NCBI GenBank assembly: GCA_013423325.1
Contig: BLJB01000149.1
Coordinates: 62,001-126,000, forward strand
Length of the DNA: 64,000 nt
Reading direction: 5' to 3'
Source: Usnea hakonensis
Lineage: Eukaryota; Ascomycota; Lecanoromycetes; Lecanorales; Parmeliaceae
Shown: in pieces, positions 10,662 through 21,986 of the stretch
Layout: each line of letters opens with the position of its first letter
Numbering within the stretch: the stretch's first letter is position 1
Translations under genes and position numbers: made by a program
Notes under the pieces: generated by a model
Databases searched by the model: none
What the model was told of the DNA's origin: nothing
What the model saw: only the letters and a program-made list of their open reading frames with translations

Positions 10662-13600
10662 GTCCGACAACGATATGATCACTTCAAAATGCCGCCGGGA
10701 ATGATTGAGCTGAGCTGATGCTTTAACAGAGGTAGGAACGAATTATGACAGAAGCATCCACCGTCCAGAAAGACCTAAGAGCTCTCTTTGGCGCTTTGGG
10801 AGACGGACCAGGGAAACAATGGCTGTCCAACCTTTCAATAAAAGGCACCGGTATGATTCAGCGCGGGAAGGTACGAAATGAGCAAAGACGAGCTTGCAGC
10901 GGACTCTAGCGATGGGATTTTGATTAGCATGCGAATCATATGGAAGTAATGGAGGGTAGACGTCGAGTCTGGTCGCCCACCCTATCAATGAAGACCCAGG
11001 CGGATAAACGGTGTCGTGCAGATGCAGCCAGCCGTCATCCAAATTGGAAATTCGCAACAAATAAAGCAATCTGCTCCTGGCAGCTCGAGAAGGTTTGGAG
11101 GGCTGTATGTACGTGCGATTGGCGGTGGTGCTGTATCATGTATGCACAATGCTGAACGTTGTCGATTCCAGCTTCTTTTGGGGCTCTCGGCTTGCCGAAC
11201 GGTTCTTTTGGTGTGTCGAGAGAATATGCTTGTCGCAGGGCGAAGTCGGACACTGCCTGTATGTACTTGAAACAGCAGCCAGTGTAGTGTAGATATGAAG
11301 TCCTTGCTCTTCTTCAGTATGCCGCCGGAGCACTAAAGTCTGTGGGCGCCGAGGGTGTGTGGGTTTGAATGGCGATTGATGGATCGAGTAATGAAGCTAT
11401 TGTCGAGCATGATACAATGTGCTCAGGGTTTAAAGGAGGGTGGGTGAAGCTGTACTCAGGGCGATCAATTGACTCTTTGGAAAGGGAAGAGTGAAGAGTG
11501 AAGAGTGAATAGTGAAGAGTGAAGAGTGACGACAGAGAGAATCAGAAGACCGAAGAAGTGTTGAAGAATACGGCAGTTCCGACGTCACGAAGGCGGATTC
11601 TTTGCCGCGTCCAGCTGATTGGCGGGAAGGAGGCAAAACACCGAAGCTGTACTTATGTACTATGGACTACTAAAGGCCGGTTTATTAACTGATCGACCAT
11701 CATGCGTATTATATTGGGCAGAGGCTGGCTCTGGTTCTTAGAATTTAGTGGGGTGTTTGGGGCGTTTGCACTATAATAATAATAACGTTGTGCGTGTGAA
11801 TTATTATTGTACTACTGGCTACGGTAAATGTTACTGGTTCCTGAAATTAAGGTAGAGGAAGAAGGGAAGTATTATTACTCGGTGGTATTATCATTATTTA
11901 TTTTTGAAAGACGATGATATTTGGGGACCGTGGATCTGTGATTGTGAAGAATTATGATCATGATCAGGATCAGGATCAGGATCATGCTGGAAGGCCAAAG
12001 ATGGAAAGAAAAAAAAAAGAAGTGGAACCGCGTTGCAAGCGACCTGAAATAATAAGACAAGAGGTATTGATCCTTGCCCCTTTGACAAGATTAAATCGCC
12101 AAAGACATGTCAAGACCGAGGAAGAGGCAGAAGAAGATTCAGACAAGATTGACGCAGGAGGACTCTCATCAGAGCATGGATGATCATGGGCATTGAGCCG
12201 TTATTCGTCAAAGGCCGAAGGACCAATCATAAAAGGGAATTCAATCAAAAAAAAACACAAGGGGATTATGTGCATGTCGGACTAGACCACGAAGGCACAA
12301 GGATCATCTCGTGATCTGACTCGGAGGCGGTTTCGGCGGCCAGGGTTGTACGGCCGTCTAGGTCCAAGGTACTTTATCTTATTCTTTTTGGTGGGGTCCC
12401 TGAATCCTTAGTGCCACGCTAACAGAAAAATAGTGAAGAACTTCATGCTAGGCGGCAAAGGCTCTTCTTTCCCTTCTTTCCCCCAGTCAGTTGGCAACTG
12501 GCATTAACACTCAGTTCGGGAAGAGAGTTCATCATCATTATTATGAAAAAGCCATTATTATTTATTCAATTTTGGCTCTGTTACTACTACTAGTCTAGTG
12601 GTCTCTTTTCCACGGAAACCCAACTCCGTATTCTGACTAAGTACCTCCTTCCTCCCCCAGTCTTTTTTTTTTTTTCCTTTGCAGTCTCCAATGCAGCGTC
12701 TTCGTAAATTCTTCATGGAGAAGGAAATGAAGAAAACAATTCCTCTCGTGACCATCTCTCACTAAGCCGGCAATCGGGCCCTTTGAAAGAGGTAGTCGAG
12801 GCAATCTCATTATGACACGATTACCAAATGTCCAAGCTTCACCCTTCTCGTGGCGAACCATACAAAGCAATCGGTTTCAGGTCTTGAATATTTTATGCTT
12901 CTCCAGGCTCCTGGCCTCTCAGGCATCCCTAGCCCGATAGGATCAAAATCCGGGGTCTAGCGGCTTGGACGGCGTCTAATCAAAAGGACCATTTCAATGT
13001 CTTGCATGCCGTACCCGCATGCTAGCAAAGTACTTTCGGGGCTTGTACTTTGTACCGTGTACCACTATCCAAGTACCAAATTACGTACCACCACTACCAT
13101 TATTATTGGCTGATGGCTTGGTGCTGGGGCTCCGCGTACGAGCGAGGCTACGAGCACGTACCCACAGCTCCTATCCGAAGTCCAAACCTAGCCGACAACG
13201 CTGAATATTGACCAAACGGAAGGCTTCTGTTCTTGGCGCTTTGCTGATCATGAACGGCTCGGGGGAGAGGTTCAGAAGCGGATTTGAAGAATTAGTCACG
13301 GTACGAGCTCCGCTAAGAAAAAACCGTCTGGGCCTGGTCGAAGATCCTTTGGCCTTGAAATGCAATCATATGCCCGTTGCTTAATCGGAATCGCATGTTT
13401 ACTTTGTCCATTCAACGCTCAAAGTCAGGGTGTGCTCAGCTTACGTGTGTCGGTGTCCAGGAAAGACACATGACTATGGAACAAGCTTCCATGGTTTTCT
13501 CTACCCAAGGTACTGCCCACTGGCTTGCAATTATCTCCTAGCTCATGCCCACATTTTCTCACACCCGCTGACCACCCAAAGTTAATCGGACATCGTGTCA

Positions 13601-15937
13601 AGCTACTAATTCTGGCCAAGAGCCTCGAGGTAAGGCTATCACAGGTACCTTGGGTGGTATCCTTGAAGATATGCACGCTCGTTCTGAGTGATATACCACA
13701 GCGAAGACCCGCCGTCACGTTGATGACCACTGGCCAATGCTTGGACCGTTTCCCTGGGCTTCCAAATCGTCGGGCTTTAACGCGACTGCGAGATCCAACA
13801 GGCGACCGGCAGCGATAAGCTCAAATCTATCCAAGACAGGCTGACAGCACACCCGCAAAGACAATTACATACTCGTACAATCTGAAGGGGGAAGGACAAG
13901 CCGGCACGAATTAGACAAGAGCCAATTTGACGTTCCCACTCCTTTTATGTGATGGAAGGTCAAAGCGGATTCTTGCCCTGTATTAATGTTCTAGATCCGG
14001 ATGGGGATTCGACAGCGCGAAATAGATAAGTCAAACAGATAGCCTCCAGCGCAATGCCTGCTCGTTGACGCAGCACACGGCCCTATTAATCCTGCGGCTT
14101 GCAGAAGTGGCCAAGGAGATTGATTGGCCGCGGTGGCCCACTCCAATTTTTGATTCCATGTGCGGGAAAGAGGTTGCCGTTGACCGAAGCAGCAAGCAAC
14201 CTTCTGCAGGGTGATGTGGAGCAGTGCATACACTGGTTACATGATGCAGAAGGCATGCATTAGAATAATAGTAATGTTGCCTTAGGTTGGCTTGGGGATT
14301 TTGAGCTTGGGGAATGAGAATTGGCGTCGTCGCTCACATCCCACTTGGCGCGAAAAAGGTGGGCTGTTAAGCGTCGGCTTTAAAAGATGGATCTTCAGTT
14401 GGCTTGGCAAAAAGCGGAAGGCAGAGCGAGCCAATGGGAATTTTACAGTACAAAGGTAAAATAGGAGAACAACCGTGACTATTATGTGGCAAAAATTTGA
14501 CGAGGTAGAGAGGCAAGGGAAAAAAGAAAAAAAAAAACCAATTTTTTTTACCAAACCAGAAATCCAATACGTACAATGCTTTACGCCATCTACGAGCGAG
14601 TGCCCAGCACCACAACACTAGAATCGACAATGCCCCCCAACCCACCTTGTCCCTTTGATACCCTCCTCCTCGAAAGCAAGCATGCCCTAGCCGACTTCCA
14701 TCCTACATCCAGGACCGAGAAGTTTATCTCGTAACGTAGTCAGTTGATATACTTAGGCACCCTTCCTTCCCTTCTCGAGTCGAGGTGAATCCTCAAATCC
14801 ACATCAAACACGAGAGAGCGAATACTCTTATTAAAAACCCCCCTTTCCTTATCTTTTTGGCAGAAAATGTCCCCATGTCTCTGCGAAGAAAATTATTGAG
14901 ATTAGGAATGCCGCTGTTTATTTATAGGGAATGGGAAGAGAATCCTTTTTTGGGAATTGGGTTGTTGGTTCTGTTTGTCTGTGATGATGGTGTTGCGGTT
15001 TAGATGAGTATGTGGGGGAAATTTTTGGGGTGATGATGGTTGCTGCCTTTGGCCTGCCTAGATGTGAGTTTGCTCTCGTGCGTTGTGGGGTCCAGGCTTA
15101 TTTATAGTGGGTGATGGGTGATGGGTGCGTTGCTGGTGCGGAAAGGTGAGGTTTCTTGATGCATTAGGAGCCGTGGTGCACGGTTCATGCGCGGATGGCG
15201 AAGGCCGTGGATGGGTTGTGTTTATCGGAATGCTATTCTAGGGCTGGAGGGGGGGAGGGTATAAAGGGGTGATGAAGACGTTGACTTCATCTCGACTAGA
15301 CTATCACAGGCTGTGCTCCTATATACATCGCACATTATCCCCTCCCCTCCCCCTTCCCCTCCCCCCACCCAATCGAATCCCTTCCTCACTTGTGATATTA
15401 CCTGCTCTGATATCCCCGCGTATCCTCCTACTAATAGAGCGTCTTGAGCCAGTGTAATACATGGATCGAACGAAACGTGTCTTGGAGGCGTGGTGAATGA
15501 TGCATGTTTTATGCTAGAGATGCGATTGTAGTATTTGCATAAAGTAGAGAGGTTATGGGGGTAGTAAGACAGGCCATGAGGTCAACATGTCATCAGAAGA
15601 GTTCGAAGATGGATGTGATCCCCAACGCCGGAGTAGCGCCCTTGGCATGATCGCCGGTGACAAGAGAAGGCGGCGAGGGTATTCAGATCCAAGTTGGCGG
15701 AATAGGTCCGAGGGCGAATTCTACTTCATGGGCGGAGGGGATCGGCGAATTGGGAGGGAAGTGGGGAGGGGGGGGGGGAAGGGCTTTGGATCACTGACTA
15801 AGGAAAGTTGAGGAGAAGGACAAGATTGTAGGGGATGGGGTGTAAGAGTCGCATGATATTACTATTAACCAACTGTATCTGTATTCAATCTTGCCCCTTA
15901 TCAACGTGCAACCAGAGTACAGTAGCGGAGGGAGCTG
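10662..15937. other. Long non-coding region upstream of the C2H2 regulator
   Basis: More than 5 kb with no gene I can support. It contains a 7-bp tandem repeat (AGTGAAG units, about 11486-11530), a 6-bp repeat of GATCAG type (about 11956-11984), homopolymer A/T runs (12010, 12250, 12662, 14521) and C/T-rich tracts (15339-15370). A 34-codon ORF at 14631-14735 (MPPNPPCPFDTLLLESKHAL) and a Gly/Arg-rich 74-codon ORF at 15587-15811 are the only coding-like pieces and have no recognisable family. The region probably includes a long 5' leader and promoter for the regulator. Confidence 0.45.
11486..11530. repeat. 7-bp tandem repeat (AGTGAAG-type)
   Basis: About six imperfect copies of AGTGAAG/AGTGAAT head to tail, in the non-coding region upstream of the C2H2 regulator. 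A minisatellite-like array; no function implied. Confidence 0.75.
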
Positions 15938-16855
15938 CTAAATGTCTGTTTCCGAGTCATCCATCAACGTCTCCTCATCCCCTTCCTCATCCTCGTCGCT
16001 GTAGCTCTCTCTTAAACTGCCTCGCCGTAACCGCCACCTCTCCTGCAGACCCTGTCCCAGCAGCGCCTCTATTACCGGCAGCCTCTGTTGCAGCCGCGCC
16101 TCCATTGCCAACAGCCTCTCCTCTAGTTGCACCTGCATCATCAGCACCCTCTTCAACATGGCTTCTGCTGTTCCTGCGGCCTCTGTTCCAGCAGTCTCTC
16201 CTCCAACAGCACCTGCATCATCAGCAGACTCGTCAGTATCACTTCCTTCCGTCGATATGTCGGCGCGGTAGCCGCGGTGAGTCGCACGTCCTTTGCCCTT
16301 GTCATAGCCTTTGCTTTGCATGGTGATATAATCCGGTGCTGGTCTGAACTTTTCAAGCGGGTCCCCTTTCTCTTTAGATTCTGGGGACATGGTCGTGCCA
16401 CATGTATTTGGCCTCAAAAGTACTGGTTTGTTCGGTGTGAAGTATTGGGCGACTTCTTTGGGGATTCGGCGGACGTCTCTGTGCGTCATGGGGCTTGGGG
16501 GTATGGTCGTGCTAGGTGATTGTGGCCTCAAAGGTACTGCTCTCCATGGTTTGGGGTATTGGGCGAATTCTTCGGGGGTTTGGGGCGCGTCTTTGTGCTT
16601 TGTGAGGCTTGGAAAATTGCTCGTGCTAGGTGGATTTGGCCTCACAAGTACTGGCTTCCCCTTTTTGGGGTCTTGGGCGATTTCGACTCCCTCGAAAAAT
16701 TTGGAGACAGCTTTGGGCTTTTTAGATTCCGGGGGCATGGTCCTGCTACGTGCTATTGACCTCGAAACTGCTTTTACTTCGTTCGTTTCGGGGTCTCGGA
16801 TGTGTCTTTCGTGAGGTGTGGGGTCGACTCCGCGCTTCCAATGCTTGGGGAGCAT
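15938..16855 (-). CDS. Orphan protein with tandem repeats and a C-terminal coiled coil
   Basis: Single open frame of 305 aa from the ATG at 16855; the frame stays open upstream, so an upstream exon or start is possible. Residues about 20-185 are four imperfect repeats of roughly 36-40 aa. The clearest carry KPVLVRPN / AVPLRPQ / KPVLLRPN, then ST-rich and PxS segments, then HKD / HRD and P-E/K-E-F/V-AQY. A Lys/Arg-rich patch (SKGYDKGKGRATHRG) precedes an acidic, Ala/Gly-rich linker and a heptad-type segment (MLKRVLMMQVQLEERLLAME) near residues 232-270. The tail is acidic (SDEDEEGDEETLMDDSETD). An 18-bp direct repeat inside the coiled-coil coding region (about 16131 and 16209) points to slippage. 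No domain family recognised. Lack of stops despite low complexity supports a real gene, but expression is unproven. Confidence 0.5.
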   Translation of the reverse strand: MLPKHWKRGVDPTPHERHIRDPETNEVKAVSRSIARSRTMPPESKKPKAVSKFFEGVEIAQDPKKGKPVLVRPNPPSTSNFPSLTKHKDAPQTPEEFAQYPKPWRAVPLRPQSPSTTIPPSPMTHRDVRRIPKEVAQYFTPNKPVLLRPNTCGTTMSPESKEKGDPLEKFRPAPDYITMQSKGYDKGKGRATHRGYRADISTEGSDTDESADDAGAVGGETAGTEAAGTAEAMLKRVLMMQVQLEERLLAMEARLQQRLPVIEALLGQGLQERWRLRRGSLRESYSDEDEEGDEETLMDDSETDI

Positions 16856-18096
16856 ATCTGCGGATTCCTGAGAGGCGTGGAAAGACTTGGAGCAAGAGAA
16901 CTCCGATACCAGGACGCGGTAGAGAGGGAAGGGTCTGATGGGATACGGATTGGCGTTGCGTGTGCTGAGAGGATACAGAAGCGGCTGTATCAGTCAAGCG
17001 GAAAGGAAGACGCTGTGTTGTGGAAGGTGAGAAGCTGGAACAGCCTCCGTTCTTGCTTCAAATTCTAAGAGTATTGTTGAGAGGCTTGGCCCTTGTATGT
17101 GTGTGTGTGCGCGCGCGAGAGAGAGGGGGTGTGTGTGTGAATGTGAGTGAGTGCGGGAGTGAGAGGTTATGTTTAGTGGGTGTCAAATGTTATCAATGCA
17201 AGAAGATGCTGGAGAGGAAAATATTCCGTCAAGAAAGTATGCATTCTTGTATAGCCATCAAAGAGCTTCAGGCGGACGTTTCTACTCTGTAAGAAATTGG
17301 AGCGAGATGTCCATCCCTCTCCGGCTCCAACGAATCAGAGATTTCAATATCGACCGAGGCATCCTGCCTGGTGAAAGGTTGAGCTTCAAAATTGAAACCG
17401 GGCAGACAATATGATTGAATGACAGCGAGTCGATAGGACGCGAAACGGATGCCTGCTTCATGTGGCACTATCGGGCAACATGAAAATTCTTTTGGGATAC
17501 ATCGAATACGAGATTGTAGACCAGGCAGTAGAAATCCGACTGCACGCTTGCAACCACTACAAATTATAGGGACCACATTGAAAAGTGTTATGTTTTTCCA
17601 TTGTGAAAATGCTGCCTTCCAAATGTGAAGGCGATTGAGACGTGGACTGCAAGAGTCGCGCAAGGCTGAGTCGGGAATGAGTGGTGTGGGCTATTTCCGG
17701 GGCAGGTTTTTGATTGGAGTGTGAGTGTTTCAGCGACCAAGGACAGGTTTGAGAAACGGAACAGGGCCACTAGAACTTGAAGTGGGGTCTGCTCTGATAA
17801 TCATCCACGGACTTCGAAAAGAATGCTGGAAGTATTGTTGTTTCGAAGATCTTGCGTCGCAAAAAGACTCTACCTTGGGGTTAAGAAGATTTGGCAAGCA
17901 AATGTAGTGCCATGCTGCCGGCATGAGAGAACATGAAGGATCACGTAAAGATCAGAGAGATAGAGGAGAGGACACTATCACTAGGTGTATGATACTGCAA
18001 GATGCCATTAAACCAATATGTTTGGTAAGCAGCTCTAGTGATCATGATCATGCTGTCCCTTTGGTGTTTGGAGCCACAATTCCAGCGTCATGCAAT
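16856..18096. other. Intergenic with GT/GC/GA microsatellite
   Basis: No supported gene. A compound microsatellite (GT, then GC, then GA, then G and GT again) lies at about 17096-17140. Minus-strand frames at 17268-17663 and plus-strand frames at 17020-17414 overlap each other and show no family features. The left end may carry the 5' part of the repeat-protein gene. Confidence 0.45.
17096..17140. repeat. Compound GT/GC/GA microsatellite
   Basis: Runs of TGTGTG, GCGCGC, GAGAGA and again GTGTGT adjoin each other. The alternating purine-pyrimidine stretch could adopt Z-DNA; no further function implied. Confidence 0.8.
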
Positions 18097-19722
18097 TTAC
18101 ACGCTGATCGTCTTGAAAACTCTGCAACTCAAACATGTCAACAATTGCCAACGTACTTCCAAAAATAATAAGGGGGTATCGGTCACTCACCCGAACCCTC
18201 CACCTCCCGTCCCCATCACACATCCAGGTATTTGGGGGTGCCAGTGGCATTCTTTCACCATCTCCATGTAATGTACAAACAGTAATTGCGGTGGGACGTC
18301 CCTCACATCTGCTGTATTCTGACTCTCCTCGTCGTCCAACTCCACCGCCAGATCCCACAGCGTCAATGTATTATCACCTGCCGCCACCGCCACGATGCTG
18401 TCGTCAGTCGGATGCCACTCAATACTCGTGATCTGTTCTTTGTGAAAACTGAACGAAGCAACAGGCGTTGGTGGCGGCCCTGTCTCGTCGGAGGATGAAG
18501 GCTTCCACTGCCGTAGATCCCAGCAAGACCAAACGCCGTCATCGGCGCCGGTAGCGAGAAGGAAGGAGTTTCTCTGGGACCACGAGAGCACATTCACATC
18601 CGTATCGCTGACTTTGACGCTTATCTGGGGCTTTCGAGACTTGGAGCGGATATCCCAGACTTTGACCGTGCCATCACTGCTGGCAGAAGCGAAGACGTTA
18701 CGTTCGGTAGGAGACCATTGTATGTCTTCCACACTGCCAGTGTGACCGGAGAAGGGTCTGCTGTCTGTTGTCCACTTACCTCCTTCGCAAGTCGTTTGAA
18801 AGATCTTGCCGTCATTGTCGCCCGTGAGAAGTTTGCCTTGTGGAAAGAGCGGAGACCAATCCAGTGCATAGCCTTCTGCTCTGTGCATGCGCAAAGTTGA
18901 AACGGGCTTCGATTGCTGCTGAGTTATCATTGCGCCTGGATTGTCGAAGGAGGAGAGGTGGGGTGTGATGTTGTGTATTAGCACTTCGGCGTTTTCTGTC
19001 ATCGTAGCCGTGAAAGTTGTAGGAGGCTTCGAGGCATCTGTCTGCAGAATGTGGTGCGCTCGTATTCGATTGGTAGTTGAAGAAAGGGGTATTGACTTTG
19101 TCTCAAGGATCGGCTCAGCGTTCTCGTCATCGTCGTCGTCTTCTTCATCCGAGTCGTCGTCGTTGCCTCTGTCCATCCTACTCAGCCCGCTAAGCTTCAT
19201 GACCAGCAGCTCATTATCTTTTGCTCTCCTATTTTCAGCCTGCGTCCCTGCAACCGCGTAAATCGTCGCCGGAAATGTTTTTCGGTTGTCCCCCAAAGAG
19301 TCCTTGATAATGTCGAACGACAGGCATGGCCATGTGGTGCTAAGTGTATGGAGCATTTCATAGGCAGAAGAATCCGGTGACAGCGTTTCACCTTTTTCCA
19401 ATGTGTTACGGCCAGGTATGAAAGTCTGCTGATCTACGTCCATGGCATCTGCGAGAAGTCAGGACGTATGGTTTGCGTGCAGTGGCAGACGTTCGCACAA
19501 TGATTCTAGCGAGTACCACATACCCCTTCGCTCTTCAGCTTCTCTTTCTTCGTCTGGTCGCCCGTCTACTCCTGCTTCAAACATGTCTTCCTCGCTCTCG
19601 TACTCGTCTTCGAACTCATCCTCAAAGTCTATCTCTTCGCCGTTTTCTGCCCTGAGAGGTCGGTCACCGCCCTTTAGGGCATCTCCTTCATTATCAAGCT
19701 GTTCTGCTGGTCTCTTGGCCAT
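18097..19722 (-). CDS. RRB1: WD40 ribosome-assembly factor Rrb1/GRWD1
   Basis: Exons 19722..19524, 19448..18191 and 18121..18097 give 493 aa. Both junctions keep phase and rebuild family sequence: the first intron (75 nt) joins the acidic N-terminus to DAMDVDQQTFIPG, the second (69 nt) restores the conserved end GVFKTISV. The N-terminus is strongly acidic (about residues 25-60), then CAF1c/H4-type LSFDIIKD and at least five WD40 blades, including SGHTGSVEDIQWSPTE and VFASASSDGTVKVWDIRS. Rrb1/GRWD1 is a nuclear chaperone for ribosomal protein uL3 and acts in 60S subunit assembly; the gene is essential in yeast. The gene is divergent from the Spg1/Tem1 gene with 542 bp between starts. Identity is well supported by the acidic head, blades and terminal motif. 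Confidence 0.93.
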
Positions 19723-20264
19723 CTTGGGGATAAAGTGGTGTACTTGTCGAAAATGATTGGCTCAATGAAGAACCATGCTGTAGTGAAGGTGGTGCATGGG
19801 CGAATCTTCTAACGCTCAAAATCTCGCAGAACAAAGTTTTTAGGGTTTCGGATAAGAACTCGGAAAAGCCTTCAACGGGCGAGGCTAAACCGGGTTGGGT
19901 TTGTTTAATATCAAACCTGGATGCTGTGAGCCTGTGCATCTTCACGTTTCTTCATTTCAGGGATTCAACCATTTTTGATACGTGGGGTGGTCTATACAAA
20001 TCACAAGATATAGGTAGTCTACCGCACCGCAGTCAACTTTTGTTGACCAATCGCTCCTCTTCCTAACGCGTTAATTAATTAAGTTCCCCGCGCTTAAATA
20101 TCGGAGCTGGACCCTCCCTGACTCCTTTCACATCTCTGGAGACACAAGAAAACAACACAAGATAAACATAGTCAATTGACCAACTTCTATACATAAATTT
20201 GGAGTTACCCGTTGGTCCATTGACCTGCAATTCCTAGCCTGTCGACTTCCACTTCTGACGCTGC
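19723..20264. promoter_or_regulatory. Divergent promoter, Rrb1 / Spg1
   Basis: The 542 bp between two outward-facing housekeeping genes must hold both promoters. It includes an AT-rich stretch (GTTAATTAATTAAG at about 20070-20083) and CTTAAATAT at about 20093-20101 as a possible TATA-like element for the rightward gene. No specific factor site is claimed. Confidence 0.5.
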
Positions 20265-21419
20265 ATGACCCCTCTCATGGACACCCAATATCAGCAAGAT
20301 CCAATGGCCTCCAGCTTCAAAGCCAACGATGACGAAGCCATGGGCGGCGTCGACGACAACATGAGCACAACTCCTACAGGTGGCTATGGAAATGGCTACC
20401 AAGATGGTTCACGACGCCAGTCCATACAATCAGAGAATTATCCACCTGCTCAAGGTTCCTTCTCTCCCTCTACAGAATCAGACCCAAACACTCGCTACCC
20501 CTCTTCAAGCTCGGGATACCAACAACAAGCGCCGCAACCATATTCGAGACCTTCGTCAGGATTGTCAGGGTCAGGGGAAAGGTATGGAGGCTATTCGCAG
20601 AATTACCAAGATCAAAAGCAAAGACCCTCGTCAAATCAGGATGCATCAAGAGGTCAGGGGCAGGGTCAAGGTCAGGCAAGTGTCGTGATTAAAGTTGGTA
20701 TGGTGGGGGATGCTCAAATAGGAAAGACAAGCCTGATGGTCAAATATGTCGAGGGCAGTTGGGATGAGGACTACATTCAAACTTTGGGTAAGACAGTGAT
20801 CTCGACCAAGAGACAATCCTAGGAACGGGGCTGATTAATCAAAGGCGTCAATTTCATGGAGAAGACCATCTCAATTCGCAACACAGAAATCACCTTCTCA
20901 ATCTGGGATCTCGGAGGCCAACGTGAATTCGTCAACATGCTCCCCTTGGTCTGCAACGACGCAGTCGCCATACTCTTCATGTTTGACCTGACCCGAAAGA
21001 GCACCCTCAATTCCATCAAAGAATGGTACCGCCAGGGTCGAGGGTTCAACAAGACAGCCATCCCATTGTTGATCGGCACAAAATATGACCACTTCGTCAA
21101 TTTTCCCAGAGAGGAGCAGGAAGAAATATCTACGCAGGTGAGCAACGTCGCTTCTCAGTCCTTGTCGCCTACTGATCACTGGCTTTCGCAGGCTCGACGC
21201 TTCGCAAAGGCAATGCGAGCAAGTCTGGTATTCAGTAGCACAAGCCACAGCATCAACGTGCAAAAGGTATATAACCTCCCGAGCCATTGAATATTCGATG
21301 CTAACACATCTAAGATCTTCAAGATCGTCCTCTCAAAAGCCTTCGACCTCAGATGCACTATTCCCGAAATCGAAAACACTGGCGAACCTCTCCTGATCTA
21401 CCAGCACGTGGCGGATTAG
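20265..21419 (+). CDS. Septation small GTPase Spg1/Tem1
   Basis: Exons 20265..20787, 20845..21137, 21192..21266 and 21315..21419 give 331 aa; introns are 57, 54 and 48 nt and all phases agree. About 130 residues of Gln/Ser/Tyr-rich, disordered sequence precede the GTPase fold. Motifs are G1 GDAQIGKTSL (about residue 148), switch region TLGVNFMEKTI, G3 WDLGGQREF and G4 TKYD; the protein ends IYQHVAD. The WDLGGQ form and the rest of the fold match Spg1/Tem1, which heads the septation initiation (mitotic exit) kinase cascade at spindle poles. There is no C-terminal CAAX motif, as expected for this family. A second in-frame ATG at 20277 is an equally good start. The long low-complexity head is not in the yeast proteins but is common in filamentous fungi. 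Confidence 0.93.
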
Positions 21420-21986
21420 TTGCTCTGATACTATACCTGCTAAGGATGAATGAGACATGGCTTATGGGCAGAGATTTCAATTTGCGACTCGCATGATTAA
21501 GCACGGAGCTAGGGGAGAAATGGCGGTGTTCAAGCGGGAGGGACAGCTATACGATCTGTGTCTGTGGGCTGCTGAAAATGTTGTACTCTATGAGCTAAGA
21601 GCTCGCATGAGAATTTAAAAATGAAAGACTCTGGAAATTCCAATTGCTCATACTGTTTGACTACCGTTGCTCGTTTATAATACAGTGGTGAAAAGCGCGC
21701 CAACATCAGTCACCAGCTGCCCTGTCCTTAAACGAGTCCTGTGACATTATAAGTATTACTGCCATTGTTGCTTTCATTGATTGGGCTCATCTGCATTAAA
21801 GACGAGGCCTGAGGTCCAGTCTTTCCGAATCTCTTCGTCATCAGCTAATTACCCCTTGTTCCAATTACAAAGGGAAGAATCTTACCATTGCAACGGTAGC
21901 ATCGACGCTCATTAATAGGACATTTTGCCGATTATTCATGTTTCGATACCCAAGCGGCGCTCATGATTGCGCATGACTCATATCTT
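21420..21986. other. Convergent intergenic
   Basis: The 567 bp between the 3' ends of the Spg1-type and Dsc1-type genes. No gene is supported; presumably both 3' untranslated regions. Confidence 0.5.

Noticed and set aside
15587..15811. 74-codon Gly/Arg-rich ORF, plus strand
   Set aside because: Composition driven by local G-runs; no recognisable domain.
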